Positions 24,472 through 34,114 of a DNA stretch of 64,000 nt are shown here, piece by piece. The stretch covers positions 1 through 64,000 of the forward strand of contig NZ_JH815211.1 in the NCBI RefSeq assembly GCF_000296505.1, written 5' to 3'. Within the stretch, counting starts at the first letter, position 1. Each line of letters begins with the position of its first letter. The DNA is from Schaalia turicensis ACS-279-V-Col4. GTDB taxonomy: Bacteria; Actinomycetota; Actinomycetes; Actinomycetales; Actinomycetaceae. A program made the position numbers and the translations under genes. The notes below the pieces were generated by a model. That model made no database searches and had not been told where the DNA came from. It saw only the letters and a program-made list of their open reading frames with translations.

Positions 24472-25932
24472 TCAGACCTCATCCAAGTGAATCTTCAAGG
24501 TGACAACCGTTCCACCTTCGGGGCGCAACGACCAGTCAATCGAACCATTCAGGTCACCACGCACCATCTGCTTGACAATTTGAGTTCCCAGACCACTCAT
24601 CGGGGTTCCCGGTTCAAAACCGACGCCGTCATCAGCGACCTTGACCGTCATCGTTTCACCCTCGCGTTGAACGGACACGACAATCGTTCCATCACGTTCT
24701 GCCAGACCGTGTTCAACAGAGTTTGTGACCAGTTCGTTCAAAACGGTTGCTAGAGCTTGAGCTTGATCAGCGGCAATAACCCCGAAGGAACCGTCGGTAA
24801 TAACTTCCACGCTTCGATCAGTAACAGCGACCGCACCCGCAAGACGCAGAACCGAGCGCGCGACCTCGTCAAAGTCAACAGTTTCATCGACGTTCTGAGA
24901 TAGGGCCGCGTGGACCGTTGCGATTGCCTGAACTCGACGTTCTGCCTCCGCGAGCGCATCCTTGACATCTTGGCGTTCCGAGCGACGCGATTGCAGTCGA
25001 AGCAGAGCCGAAACGGTCTGCAGATTGTTCTTCACGCGGTGGTGGATCTCGCGGATCGTCGCATCTTTCGTCATGAGTTCCTGTTCACGACGTCGAACTT
25101 CAGAGATGTCGCGCGTCAGAATGACGGCTCCAAGACGCGTACGGCCTTCCGTGAGGGGGAGAGCGCGCATCGTAATGGTGGAAGCATGGCTTGAGATTTC
25201 GGTTCGCCACGAGGCACGTCCCATGACGACAACCGCCATGGATTCTTCGATCATGGATTCGTCGGCGATCACATTGGTGATCTCTTGGGCAAGGATCTTG
25301 CCTCGCACTGCGTTGCGGATACCGAGGCGTCGCAAACACGAGGTGGCGTTCGGCGTTGTTTCGAGGACCTTGCCGTCGGGGTCGATCAGGATGACACCAT
25401 CGAGGACACGCGGGACGCCACGAGCAGTCACCGCGGGGGTCGTGTCATAGGGATATTCACCGCGCGAGATCATCTGGCAGAGGTTGTCTGAGACCTGGGC
25501 TGCCCACGAGTCAAAGCCTAGGGAGAATCGCGGTGAAGAAAGGTTGGATTCGCGGGTGACAACTGCGATGACGCGCCCATCGTGAAGGACGGGGATGCAG
25601 GTTTCCATCATCGAGTAGGTGCCTGCCCAGCGTGCAGCCGGGGATTTAACGACTTGTCCGGTTGCGATCGCGCGACGGAATTCGATTTCGCGCGCTACGG
25701 GTAGGTGGAGGCCGATGATGTCATCGATGTGAACGGTTGTTGATGTTGCCGGTCGAGAGTGGGCAACTGCGATGAAACGTTCATCGTCGGTGGGAAGCCA
25801 GAGAACCAGGTCTGCTGCGCTCAAGTCTGCAAGGACTTGCCAGTCTGCGAGGAGCAGGTGGAGCCACTCAATGTCCTTCTCGGTCAGGGCATCGCTCGAG
25901 GCTACCTCTGCCAGTTGTGTCAGGCTTCTCAT
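24472..25932 (-). CDS. pdtaS: PdtaS-like cytosolic sensor histidine kinase
   Basis: 486 residues from the ATG at 25932. N-terminal GAF-like region (residues 1-160), a PAS-like region (about 175-285, GVILIDPDGKVLETTPNA), then a HisKA_2 domain with EIHHRVKNNLQTVSALLRLQSRR (phosphoacceptor His297/298) and an HATPase domain (VLNELVTNSVEHG, DDGVGFEPG, GLGTQIV). No membrane helices, so soluble. PdtaS kinases signal through the antitermination-type regulator PdtaR; no pdtaR gene is visible in this window. Convergent with whiB, in the same neighbourhood as in mycobacteria. Start support is weak. Confidence 0.9.
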   Translation of the reverse strand: MRSLTQLAEVASSDALTEKDIEWLHLLLADWQVLADLSAADLVLWLPTDDERFIAVAHSRPATSTTVHIDDIIGLHLPVAREIEFRRAIATGQVVKSPAARWAGTYSMMETCIPVLHDGRVIAVVTRESNLSSPRFSLGFDSWAAQVSDNLCQMISRGEYPYDTTPAVTARGVPRVLDGVILIDPDGKVLETTPNATSCLRRLGIRNAVRGKILAQEITNVIADESMIEESMAVVVMGRASWRTEISSHASTITMRALPLTEGRTRLGAVILTRDISEVRRREQELMTKDATIREIHHRVKNNLQTVSALLRLQSRRSERQDVKDALAEAERRVQAIATVHAALSQNVDETVDFDEVARSVLRLAGAVAVTDRSVEVITDGSFGVIAADQAQALATVLNELVTNSVEHGLAERDGTIVVSVQREGETMTVKVADDGVGFEPGTPMSGLGTQIVKQMVRGDLNGSIDWSLRPEGGTVVTLKIHLDEV

Positions 25933-25970
25933 AGGATTGATAGTAGCCGTTGGAAAACGTGAAGAGATGA

Positions 25971-26456
25971 GTGCCCATGGAGTTTTCAAAGTCGTTGACG
26001 TATCCGGTGCCCCTTGCCGACTTTCAAGCAATGAGCGTTGACCCCGATTTTGTCCGTGGGCGTTTCGCGCATTTTTGTCAGGATCTTCAGGTTGAACACT
26101 TCGCCTCGGGCGTTCGAGCTCACGGCAGTGTTGATCCTGGTGTTCTGCCAGCTCAAGTGCGTCAGATGATTCGCGGAGAGTTGCGCCTTGCGTTGAGTGA
26201 AGAGTTTGTTCACGAGGCCGCGCTCACTGCCTCGACGCAGCTCTCATTTGAGGGCGCGCCCGTCACAGTCACTATGACCTCGCATTTTTCTGGGTCGAGC
26301 GAAACGCTTCGCCAGGTTGAAGGTGAAGTGAAAGTGGCAATTCCCTTCTTTGGCGCTCGCATTGAAAGTGAAGTGTTGAAGCACGTCGATGAGATTCTCG
26401 ATGAAGAGCTGAAGCTCGCTTCCGCCTGGCTTCAGCGCGGAAGTAGCGAAGTCTGA
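25971..26456 (+). CDS. DUF2505 family protein
   Basis: 161 residues from the GTG at 25971 (an ATG at 25977 is an equal alternative). A conserved actinobacterial family related in fold to START/polyketide-cyclase-like lipid-binding domains: SLTYPVPLADFQAM, a central VTMTSHFSG strand, and IPFFGARIESEVLKHV before a C-terminal helix. Function unknown. Divergent from the pdtaS-like kinase. Confidence 0.75.
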   Translation: MPMEFSKSLTYPVPLADFQAMSVDPDFVRGRFAHFCQDLQVEHFASGVRAHGSVDPGVLPAQVRQMIRGELRLALSEEFVHEAALTASTQLSFEGAPVTVTMTSHFSGSSETLRQVEGEVKVAIPFFGARIESEVLKHVDEILDEELKLASAWLQRGSSEV

Positions 26457-26577
26457 CCTGCCTCGTCAACTGGGAAGGTAAAAACGCGACGAAAACGGAT
26501 TTATTCCACTTTTTCTCGTGATATCTTCATCGCCTTCTCAACGCGCACGGATGCGAATAATCGGTGAGAATAATGGC

Positions 26578-27024
26578 ATGAGTGAAACACAAGAGACCCC
26601 TGTTTTGTCCCCCGCCCTCTACTTGCAGCGTGAAGGCATCCGCCAGTACTCGGCGACTAATCCTCGTGGCGCCCAAGTTCTGGTTGGTGAGGGCCCCTGC
26701 CGTTTCTCTCCCGGTGAACTTCTGAAAATTGCGGTCGCAGGCTGTAACGCAATGTCGTCCGACAAGCGTCTGACCGATCGCCTTGGCGAAGACTTTGAGC
26801 AGGTCGTGGCTGTCTCCGCGCAGTACCTCGAAGGCGAAGATCGCTTCACCCACTTTGATGTGGAACTGATCCAGGACCTCTCAAGCGTGGATGAGGAAGA
26901 GCGCGAGAAGATGATTCGTCGCGCATCGGGCGCCATCGAGCGTAACTGCACCATCGGTCACACCGTGACCAAGGGTGCCACCTATGAAAAGACCTTCACG
27001 AACGAATCCCTTTCAGAGGACTGA
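26578..27024 (+). CDS. OsmC family peroxiredoxin-like protein
   Basis: 148 residues from the ATG at 26578. OsmC/Ohr proteins reduce organic hydroperoxides with two cysteines; here they are in KIAVAGCNAMS and ERNCTIGHTV, at the family positions. The N-terminal RGAQVLVGEG segment matches the family sheet. A hypothetical EcsC-like gene follows one base after the stop, so both are probably one transcript. Confidence 0.85.
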   Translation: MSETQETPVLSPALYLQREGIRQYSATNPRGAQVLVGEGPCRFSPGELLKIAVAGCNAMSSDKRLTDRLGEDFEQVVAVSAQYLEGEDRFTHFDVELIQDLSSVDEEEREKMIRRASGAIERNCTIGHTVTKGATYEKTFTNESLSED

Positions 27025-27025
27025 C

Positions 27026-27775
27026 ATGTCTGTGCGTCACCGGGCAGTCGATGTGTGGCAGCGCGCGCTTGATGTGCCCTATGCGTCGACTGCCCGTAGT
27101 GCGCAAAAACTGCGCGATACTCACCCGGGAGCGACCCCCAACGAACTGGTTGAGATTGCCAACCAGCGTTTCAAAGCGCGCGTGAAACGTGAGTCTGGGG
27201 CTGCCGGGGCTTTCTCAGCGTGGCCCGGAATTGGCACTGCGCTCAGCCTTGGTGCCTCCGGTCTGCAATTCGGCACGTTCCTGACTGAAGCCGCACACCA
27301 CTGCATGGTCGTCGCGCACCTGTACGGGATTGACGTGAAGGATCCCGCGAAGCGTAACGCGCTGGTATTGGCTGCAATTACGGGGCAAGAAGGGGCTGAA
27401 GCAATCACGGCAACCGTCGGTATTCAGGCAGCATCGTGGTTCGCGTCTTCCTTTGTTGACATTCGTTCTCAGGCAGCGACCCAGTTCAATCAGATGATGG
27501 TCAAGTGGGCGAAGCGTAAGCTTGCAAAACACGCTGCACTGTCTTCTGTCGGACGTTTAGTCCCCTTCGGAATCGGCGCGGTCGTCGGATGGAAGGCCGG
27601 CGCAGCATTGGCGAATAAGACGATCGAGGGGCTGGAGATTGCGCTGGGAACGCCTCCCGCTGATTTCTCGCACACTCGCATTATTGATGTTTCATTGAAT
27701 GGCGATGCACAAAAGTCTGATGCTTTCGCTCACCTGGCACTGCCGATGGATGATAAGGCAAGCGTCCTCGACTGA
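27026..27775 (+). CDS. EcsC-like conserved protein
   Basis: 249 residues from the ATG at 27026, directly behind the osmC-like gene. Glycine/alanine-rich hydrophobic stretches (WPGIGTALSLGASGLQFGTF; VGRLVPFGIGAVVGWKAGAAL) and a central HLYGIDVKDPAKR segment resemble EcsC-domain proteins, whose biochemical role is unknown. The C-terminus is acidic. Family assignment is tentative; membrane association is likely. Confidence 0.6.
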   Translation: MSVRHRAVDVWQRALDVPYASTARSAQKLRDTHPGATPNELVEIANQRFKARVKRESGAAGAFSAWPGIGTALSLGASGLQFGTFLTEAAHHCMVVAHLYGIDVKDPAKRNALVLAAITGQEGAEAITATVGIQAASWFASSFVDIRSQAATQFNQMMVKWAKRKLAKHAALSSVGRLVPFGIGAVVGWKAGAALANKTIEGLEIALGTPPADFSHTRIIDVSLNGDAQKSDAFAHLALPMDDKASVLD

Positions 27776-27943
27776 CTTCACCATCATTTTTGGCTGATCT
27801 ACCCATGGTGTCGTCGCCTGTGCGACAGTACGCACGCGATAATAAGGACAAGCAGCTGGCCTGCGCACTTTCCGTTGCACGTTAAAAGACAGACAATAGG
27901 AAGCAACAAGATATGGTGATGACCTTTAAGGAGACAACTGACT

Positions 27944-28744
27944 GTGACTATTGATCGTCAGTATGAGGATCTGCTTGCGCGGATTATGGAAGAGGGAACT
28001 CTCAAAGGGGATCGCACCGGTACAGGCACGCGTTCCCTGTTTGGTGGCCAGCTTCGCTACGACCTGTCCAGGGGATTCCCGCTGATCACGACGAAGCGCG
28101 TTCATCTGAAGTCGGTTGTCGGCGAGCTTCTCTGGTTCCTTTCCGGCGATTCGAACGTGCACTGGCTTCAGGAAAACGGCATCCGTATTTGGAACGAATG
28201 GGCGGATGAGAACGGCGATCTCGGCCCGGTCTACGGAATGCAGTGGCGCAAATGGGGCACCGCTCAGGGCCAGACGATCGATCAGATTTCTTCGGTTCTT
28301 GAAACGTTGAAGACAAACCCCGATTCCAGGCGCATGATCGTGTCCGCATGGAACGTGGGCGAACTAGAGAAGATGGCGCTGGAACCCTGCCACGCATTCT
28401 TCCAGCTCTACGTTGCCGACGGTCGCCTGTCCCTGCAGCTCTACCAGCGCAGCGCCGACATGTTCCTCGGTGTCCCGTTTAATATCGCGTCCTATTCGCT
28501 TCTCACTCACATGTTTGCTCAGCAGGCAGGCCTTGAGGTGGGCGAATTCATCTGGACCGGCGGCGACTGTCATATCTACTCCAACCACGTGGAACAGGTG
28601 ACTGAACAGCTGTCGCGCACCCCTTACGAGTTCCCGACTTTGAAGCTGAATAAGGCTCCGTCAATGTTCGACTACACCTTCGATGACGTGATCGTTGAAG
28701 GCTACGAACACCATCCGACGATTAAGGCTCCGGTGGCAGTGTGA
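27944..28744 (+). CDS. thyA: thymidylate synthase ThyA
   Basis: 266 residues from the GTG at 27944 (AAGGAGA upstream). Converts dUMP to dTMP with methylenetetrahydrofolate. The active-site Cys is in [20 protein letters not shown], the [16 protein letters not shown] block and the C-terminal IKAPVAV are classic. Overlaps the dihydrofolate reductase gene by four bases (GTGTGA), a conserved functional pair because ThyA produces the dihydrofolate that DHFR recycles. Confidence 0.98.
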   Translation: MTIDRQYEDLLARIMEEGTLKGDRTGTGTRSLFGGQLRYDLSRGFPLITTKRVHLKSVVGELLWFLSGDSNVHWLQENGIRIWNEWADENGDLGPVYGMQWRKWGTAQGQTIDQISSVLETLKTNPDSRRMIVSAWNVGELEKMALEPCHAFFQLYVADGRLSLQLYQRSADMFLGVPFNIASYSLLTHMFAQQAGLEVGEFIWTGGDCHIYSNHVEQVTEQLSRTPYEFPTLKLNKAPSMFDYTFDDVIVEGYEHHPTIKAPVAV

Positions 28745-29271
28745 CAACCGTTGCTTCGATCTGGGCGCAGGACAAGAATGGCGTTCTTGGAACTGGAACG
28801 TCAATGGTGTGGCACGTGCCCGCAGACTTCGCACATTTCAAGGCTTCCACGTTGGGATGCCCGATCATCATGGGACGTCGTTCCTTCGAGGCATTGGGCG
28901 CTCCCCTGCCGGGACGAACCAACATTGTGATTACGCGTTCACACCTGTACGAGGCCGACGGCATCGACTTGGTGTATTCCATCGAGGCTGCCTTAAAGCA
29001 CGCGCAGGACAAGGCTGAAGCAGACGAGGCTCCCTACATTTGGATCACCGGTGGAGCACATCTGTATGCCCAGACGATGGATCTGGTAGATGAACTGGTT
29101 GTCACCGACCTTGACCTTGATATTGAGGCCTCGAATCCTGATACTCCGCTGGTTCATGCGCCAGCAATTGACCCGACCGTGTGGGCCGTTGACCCTCAGC
29201 GCTCCGATTCTGAATGGAACGACAAGTCTGGCGACGCCCGCTGGAAGGTTACGACCTACGTTCGACGCTAG
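28741..29271 (+). CDS. folA: dihydrofolate reductase
   Basis: 176 residues from the GTG at 28741, which overlaps the thyA stop. Reduces dihydrofolate to tetrahydrofolate with NADPH. Visible motifs: [11 protein letters not shown], the substrate-binding [14 protein letters not shown], the [12 protein letters not shown] nucleotide loop and the ITGGAHLY segment. Length is normal. Confidence 0.97.
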   Translation: MTTVASIWAQDKNGVLGTGTSMVWHVPADFAHFKASTLGCPIIMGRRSFEALGAPLPGRTNIVITRSHLYEADGIDLVYSIEAALKHAQDKAEADEAPYIWITGGAHLYAQTMDLVDELVVTDLDLDIEASNPDTPLVHAPAIDPTVWAVDPQRSDSEWNDKSGDARWKVTTYVRR

Positions 29272-29294
29272 AACCAGAAGAAGAGATTGAAAAC

Positions 29295-30564
29295 GTGGTG
29301 GTAGCCTCGTCAACTAAAAAACCCAGAGCCTCGTCGGTGCTTGCCCACCCGACACTGCGCGCGCTACTTGCGATCGCCCTGTTTACGTACACGGCGCAGA
29401 ACATGATCAACGTGTCGATCGCGCCTCTGGCGAGGGCGATGAGTATTCCGGAATGGATCGTCGGCGCCGCGGTATCGCTGGCAGCAGTTGCGGTTGCGAT
29501 GCTCAGCCAGTTCTGGGGTCGTCGCTCGATCGCGTGGGGACGCAGGCGAGTTCTGCTGACCGCCCTCTTCCTCGCATTCATTGCGGGCACGTTGTTCTCC
29601 GGCGTCGTCGCTCTGCGCGCAGCCGGTATCGCCGGCACGGTTTTGACTGCCTCGATCATTCTGCTGGCACGAGGCCCCTTCTTCGGCTCCGCAGTCGCAG
29701 CGATTCCGCCGACCGGACAAGCTCTCATTGCTGAGAACACTCCTGACGAAGCGTCGCGTGTGCGTGGTATGTCAGCGTTCTCTGGAGCAATCAACCTATC
29801 GATCATGATCGGCTCCCTGATTTCGTCGGCGCTTGGCACGTGGTGGATTTACGCGCCCGTGCACGCCACGCCGTGGTTCATCGCGATCGCGCTGATCATC
29901 GCGCTTGTTGCAGTGCCAAAGGATGCGCCTGCCACCAAGGACCCGGACGAGGAGACCCCCGGAACCCGTGGTGCTTCCCCCTCGCGTGAAGTGGAATGAC
30001 TCGCGCATCCTGCCGTGGATTACCGGCATCTTCGGTATTTTCTTTGCCAGTGGCGTCGTTCAGATCACGATGGGCTTCATTGTTCAGGATCGCCTGCATC
30101 TTGACCCAGCGCACGCGGTCTCCATGACGGCATTGATGCTACTGGCGAATGCTGCCGGCGCGATGCTCATGCAGCTCCTCGTCGTCCCACGGCTGTCTCT
30201 TCCGCCGGTTATTCTGCTACGCACCGGCATGACCTTGGGCTTTATCGCGCTAGCGACACTGACGTTTGCGTCCCACGGACCGATCATCACAGTCGCCACC
30301 TTCGTGCTCGGCGCGTCCAGCGGTCTGGCAAGCCCAGGCTTTAGCGCGGGTGCCTCGCTGGCAGTCAGCGACGAAGAACAGGGGGGCGTTGCTGGCATCA
30401 TCAACGCGACCGGCGCCGTCACCTGGATTTTTGCTCCGGTGAGTGCAACTGCACTCTACGGATGGCACCCGATTGTTCCTTTCGTCCTAGCCCTGGCTCT
30501 CGTCGCACTTTCTGTCAGTTTTGCATGGTTCCACTCGCGTCTTCGGGTAGCACAAACCCATTAG
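29295..30564 (+). pseudogene. MFS transporter disrupted by a +1 frameshift
   Basis: Two adjoining frames encode the halves of one 12-helix major facilitator. The first (GTG start at 29295, stop at 29999) gives six helices with FTYTAQNMINVSIAPLARAM and the SQFWGRRSIAWGRRR loop. The second, readable from about 29950 to 30564, gives the rest (NDSRILPWITGIFGIFF onward). Removing one C from the five-C run at 29956-29960 joins them smoothly as DEETPEPVVLPPR. The break falls in the central loop. It is a real inactivating mutation, a phase-variable tract or a sequence error; I cannot tell which. No substrate can be assigned. Confidence 0.75.
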
Positions 30565-30612
30565 GTTCGCCTAACCTGAAGCGGTACGTTTCTTCAAAGG
30601 AGAACAACCCAC

Positions 30613-32019
30613 ATGACAACAACGCGCACTGAATCTGACTCAATGGGCACCGTCGAGGTCGCCACCGACCGCTACTGGGGCGCCCAGACCGAGCGTTCCC
30701 TGCACAACTTCGACATCGGCCGTAACACTTTCGTGTGGGGCCGTCCCATGATCCATGCTCTGGGTGTCCTGAAGAAGTCTGCTGCACTGGCCAATGCTGA
30801 GCTCGGCGAACTCCCCCAGGAGATCGCTGACCTGATCGCCAAGGCCGGCGACGAAGTCATCGAAGGCAAGCTCGACGATCACTTCCCACTGGTTGTTTTC
30901 CAGACCGGTTCTGGTACGCAGTCGAACATGAACTCCAACGAGGTCATCTCCAACCGCGCCATCGAACTCGCCGGTGGCGAGATGGGCACCAAGACCCCCG
31001 TTCACCCGAATGACCACGTGAACCGTGGTCAGTCCTCGAACGACACCTTCCCCACCGCCATGCACATCGCAGTCGTCTGCGAATTGCAGGCCATGTACCC
31101 GCGCGTCATGCAGCTGCGCGATACCCTGGCCAAGAAGGCTGAAGACTTCACAGACATCGTCATGGTCGGTCGCACCCATCTGCAGGACGCCACCCCGATC
31201 ACCCTTGGTCAGGTCATTTCCGGTTGGGTTGCTCAGATTGATTTCGCCCTCGACGGCATCCGCTACGCAGATTCACGTGCACGCGAGCTCGCCATCGGTG
31301 GCACTGCGGTCGGCACCGGCCTGAATGCCCACCCGGCATTCGGCAAGCTCTGCGCCACGAAGATTTCCGAGGAAACCGGCATTGAGTTCAAGCAGGCAGA
31401 CAACCTGTTCGCAGCCCTTGGCGCACACGACGCACTGGTCCTGGTCTCCGGTGCCCTGCGCGTCCTGGCTGATGCCCTGATGAAGATCGCCAACGATGTC
31501 CGCTGGTACGCTTCTGGCCCGCGTAACGGCATCGGTGAACTGATCATTCCCGAGAACGAGCCCGGTTCGTCCATCATGCCCGGCAAGGTCAACCCGACCC
31601 AGTGTGAGGCCATGACCATGGTCGCCGTTCAGGTCTTCGGCAATGACGCAACCGTCGGTTTCGCTGGCTCGCAGGGCAACTTCCAGCTGAACGTTTTTAA
31701 GCCGGTTATGGCATGGAACGTTCTGGAGTCCATCCGCCTGCTCGGCGATGCGTGCGTTTCCTTCGACACGAACTGCGCATACGGCATCGAACCGAATGAC
31801 GAGAAGATCCAGCACAACTTGGACATCAACCTCATGCAGGTGACCGCCCTCAACCGCCACATCGGCTACGACAAGGCGTCGAAGATTGCGAAGAATGCTC
31901 ACCACAAGGGCCTGTCGCTACGCGAGTCTGCCTTGGAGCTCGGCTTTGTCACCGACGCTGAGTTCGATGCCTGGGTTGTTCCGGTTGACATGACGCACCC
32001 GAGCGCTGCCGGCGAGTGA
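30613..32019 (+). CDS. fumC: fumarate hydratase, class II
   Basis: 468 residues; hydrates fumarate to malate in the TCA cycle. The superfamily signature [15 protein letters not shown], the [13 protein letters not shown] block and [20 protein letters not shown] are all present, and length is typical for FumC. AAAGGAGAAC precedes the ATG. It stands alone and is followed by a hairpin. With the malic enzyme at 3.8 kb it supports C4-acid metabolism, though the two genes are not linked. Confidence 0.97.
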   Translation: MTTTRTESDSMGTVEVATDRYWGAQTERSLHNFDIGRNTFVWGRPMIHALGVLKKSAALANAELGELPQEIADLIAKAGDEVIEGKLDDHFPLVVFQTGSGTQSNMNSNEVISNRAIELAGGEMGTKTPVHPNDHVNRGQSSNDTFPTAMHIAVVCELQAMYPRVMQLRDTLAKKAEDFTDIVMVGRTHLQDATPITLGQVISGWVAQIDFALDGIRYADSRARELAIGGTAVGTGLNAHPAFGKLCATKISEETGIEFKQADNLFAALGAHDALVLVSGALRVLADALMKIANDVRWYASGPRNGIGELIIPENEPGSSIMPGKVNPTQCEAMTMVAVQVFGNDATVGFAGSQGNFQLNVFKPVMAWNVLESIRLLGDACVSFDTNCAYGIEPNDEKIQHNLDINLMQVTALNRHIGYDKASKIAKNAHHKGLSLRESALELGFVTDAEFDAWVVPVDMTHPSAAGE

Positions 32020-32131
32020 GCCTGGCATTGGCGGCCTCTGACCTGCTCGGCCAGACGTCGACACCAGCGACGTTCAGCCAGTGGGTGTAGTTCTCGTTTC
32101 TGATTGACGAGGCCGCAACCACGGTCGCGAA

Positions 32132-32163
32132 GGGGCCGGTGGGATTTGAATCCCACCGGCCCC
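32132..32163 (+). terminator. terminator downstream of fumC
   Basis: A perfect 14-base stem GGGGCCGGTGGGAT/ATCCCACCGGCCCC (32132-32145, 32150-32163; loop TTGA). It is followed by only TT, so it may be weak. It lies about 110 bases after fumC. Confidence 0.65.
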
Positions 32164-32256
32164 TTGCCATTCTCTGCGCGGAGGTGAACAGGACTTTCTC
32201 CTCTCACAAGGAGGCGATATCGCAGCCATAAGATGAGTTGTGATCGAAGAGGCTCC

Positions 32257-32673
32257 ATGTTGTTCACTCGCCGTTTCGCTTCCGTTTTGAGCGTCGGACT
32301 TACTGGTGCACTACTCGCTGGTTGTTCTTCAGCTTTGACCAGCGAATCAGATGGAGCTTCAACGACTTCGCAGTCTTCGGCCAGCGCCTCTCAAGCAACT
32401 GAGGTCGGCATGGTGATCGATGTGCGTACTCCCGATGAATACGCTGACGGCCACATCAAGGGTGCGACCAATATCGATTTCAACTCCGACGCTTTCGCCA
32501 ATGACATTACGAAGCTTGATAAGAACGGCACCTACACTCTGCACTGCCATTCCGGCAACCGTGCGGGTCAGGCACTGAAGCTGATGCAAGAAGCCGGCTT
32601 CACGAACGTCATGAATGCTGGTGGCTTTCAAGATGCGTCCAAGAATCTGGGCATCGAGCTGGTCACCGAGTAG
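32257..32673 (+). CDS. rhodanese-domain lipoprotein
   Basis: 138 residues from the ATG at 32257 (GAAGAGG upstream; 32233 is an alternative). A signal peptide with lipobox LLAGC (about residue 21) and a Ser/Thr-rich linker lead into a single rhodanese domain: VIDVRTPDEYADGHIKGATNID and the active loop HCHSGNRAG with the catalytic Cys. It probably acts outside the membrane in sulfane-sulfur or thiol chemistry. Convergent with a TauE/SafE permease, a common functional neighbour of rhodaneses. Confidence 0.88.
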   Translation: MLFTRRFASVLSVGLTGALLAGCSSALTSESDGASTTSQSSASASQATEVGMVIDVRTPDEYADGHIKGATNIDFNSDAFANDITKLDKNGTYTLHCHSGNRAGQALKLMQEAGFTNVMNAGGFQDASKNLGIELVTE

Positions 32674-32803
32674 TCAAACGCGTCCCCCAACCAATGCGTA
32701 AAGGCAATCGCGGGGAGGTTCAGATGGTTCAGTTGGGCATCAGAATCGACAAAGAATGAGCCGAGGCTGTGGACAGCCGAGCCTTCCCGAGAGCACAAGA
32801 TAG

Positions 32804-33619
32804 CTATTTCTGGCGTCGTTTAAAGATTCCGGCTTTACGCAGAGTATTGAGCATGACCACGATCAGGAAGATCGTGAAGAGAATGTTGCCAGTTTCGGGT
32901 GAAATCCAGCCTGCGACGAATGTGCCTGCGGGTGCACTGAATGCTGCGGAGATGCCGACGATGATACCGGCTTTGAGGTCGACGATACCGTGTTTTGCGT
33001 TTGTCCAGGTTCCAGAGATGGCGGTGGGGATCATGACGAGTAGTGAGGTTCCGCGGGCAAGGAGGTCGCCGAGGCCGACGACAAGTTCCATGCCAGGGAC
33101 AAGGACTGATCCACCACCGATGCCGACGAGTCCGGCGAGGATTCCGGAGAGGACGCCGACGAAGATGAGTCCTATTCCGCGTGGTATATCGAGGGTGAGT
33201 CCGGCGTCGCGTACGGGGATGTTGATTTGCTGAGAAACAATCACAAAGAGTGCGAAGACGACGATGATCCAGGGGAGGATTCGGTCTGGTAGTTTGCGTA
33301 GGAGCCAGACGCCGATTTGGGCACCGACAAGTGCGCCGACGATGAGGATGATTGCTGCGCTCCAGGAGACGTTGCTACTGAGGGCGTATGAGGTTGTGCC
33401 CGTGAGCGCGGTGAATATGAGGGCAAGCAATGAAGTTGCTGAGGCACGACGTTGATCCATCCCGAGGACGGACATGAGTGCTGGAACGATAACGAGTCCA
33501 CCGCCGACGCCGAAGAGGCCGGCGAGGAAGCCGGCAAGTAGCCCGGTGAGGATGACAAGGAGTGTGCGAGAGAAGTGTCCTGCTGGTTGGTCTTTCGCTG
33601 GTTGTAGTGTTTGAGTCAT
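32804..33619 (-). CDS. TauE/SafE family (sulfite exporter-like) membrane permease
   Basis: 271 residues with seven or eight membrane helices and the repeated family motif (GLFGVGGGLVIVPAL near the N-terminus, GLVGIGGGSVLVPGM in the second half). TauE/SafE proteins move small anions or sulfur compounds such as sulfite and sulfoacetate. The start ATG overlaps the stop of a small upstream frame (ATGA). Substrate inferred only from the family. Confidence 0.9.
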   Translation of the reverse strand: MTQTLQPAKDQPAGHFSRTLLVILTGLLAGFLAGLFGVGGGLVIVPALMSVLGMDQRRASATSLLALIFTALTGTTSYALSSNVSWSAAIILIVGALVGAQIGVWLLRKLPDRILPWIIVVFALFVIVSQQINIPVRDAGLTLDIPRGIGLIFVGVLSGILAGLVGIGGGSVLVPGMELVVGLGDLLARGTSLLVMIPTAISGTWTNAKHGIVDLKAGIIVGISAAFSAPAGTFVAGWISPETGNILFTIFLIVVMLNTLRKAGIFKRRQK

Positions 33620-33786
33620 AAGGCGTCGCAGTCCTTTGCTGTGTTGCTTGGGTGAGCGTAGATGAGTGTCAGATTATCGATGACGATTCCGTGGTTAGCG
33701 CATGCGCCACTGACTGCGGGTTCGGCTTCTGCGAGGCGTTGGACCTTGGTTGTGTATCCGTCGGCGATGGAACAATAATGCTCCAT
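33616..33786 (-). CDS. small ORF coupled to tauE-like gene (56 aa)
   Basis: A 56-residue frame (starting MEHYCSIADGYTTKVQRLAE) whose TGA overlaps the ATG of the TauE-like gene. Many of its codons end in C, as expected for coding sequence here, and it contains three Cys and a conserved-looking GIVIDNLTLIYAHP segment. The ATG at 33786 sits too close to AGGCGG for a clean ribosome site. It could be a short regulator, a leader cistron or the remnant of a longer protein. I do not recognise a family. Confidence 0.4.
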   Translation of the reverse strand: MEHYCSIADGYTTKVQRLAEAEPAVSGACANHGIVIDNLTLIYAHPSNTAKDCDAL

Positions 33787-33897
33787 CCGCCTGTTGAGCG
33801 GGTGAAGTATGCGGTGATGTTCACGGTTGTTTTCTCTCTGACCATTCCACGATTAACGATAGAGGGAACCATGTACAAACTGAAGGCCGAATATAAA

Positions 33898-33929
33898 AAG
33901 GTCGGAACCTCGATTGAGGTCCCGACCTT
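33898..33929 (-). terminator. original tRNA-fMet terminator, displaced
   Basis: Minus-strand hairpin AAGGTCGG-ACCTC / GAGGT-CCGACCTT with one A-C mismatch, then TTTTT. It sits right behind the stranded tRNA 3' fragment, so it is the terminator of the tRNA gene before the element inserted. Confidence 0.75.
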
Positions 33930-33932
33930 ACT

Positions 33933-33970
33933 TGGTAGCGGGGACAGGATTTGAACCTGCGACCTCCGGG
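33933..33970 (-). pseudogene. stranded 3' half of initiator tRNA-Met
   Basis: On the minus strand this reads from the end of the anticodon stem (CCCGGAGGTC) through a T arm (GCAGG-TTCAAAT-CCTGT), the acceptor strand CCCCGCT, discriminator A and an encoded CCA (33935-33933). There is no D arm or anticodon, so it is not a working tRNA. It marks the left end (attL) of the integrated element. Confidence 0.85.
33960..33970. repeat. attL core, CGACCTCCGGG
   Basis: Exact copy of the core at 40598-40608; it corresponds to the 3' side of the anticodon stem and the variable region of tRNA-fMet. Sequence identity stops at the next base on both sides, apart from scattered tRNA-conserved blocks towards lower coordinates. 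Confidence 0.8.
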
Positions 33971-34083
33971 GTCTGAACTGTTTCACAGTGAAATAGCGCG
34001 GTAGAGCCAAGTATTCGTTGGAATCATGCGGTAAGTGCGCCGATTAGGTTACCGCTTGATACTGCTCGATATGGGGTATTCAC

Positions 34084-34110
34084 GATGAAACATAGGGAAT
34101 AAGGTAGGGA
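34084..34110. repeat. 27-bp direct repeat, left copy
   Basis: Identical over 27 bases to 40476-40502, same orientation (starts GATGAAACATAGGGAAT). It lies between attL and the integrase stop. Its end forms, with the following bases, the hairpin AGGTAGGG-act-CCCTACCT at 34103-34121. Possible integrase arm site or end marker of the element. Confidence 0.75.
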
Positions 34111-34114
34111 CTCC

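Noticed and set aside
33933..33970. Second tRNA gene
   Set aside because: Only the T arm and acceptor 3' strand are present; no anticodon or D arm. It is the stranded end of tRNA-fMet.
33669..34010. 113-codon minus-strand frame spanning the att site
   Set aside because: It crosses the tRNA fragment and terminator and has no coding signal; the coupled 56-residue frame is the better reading of part of this stretch.
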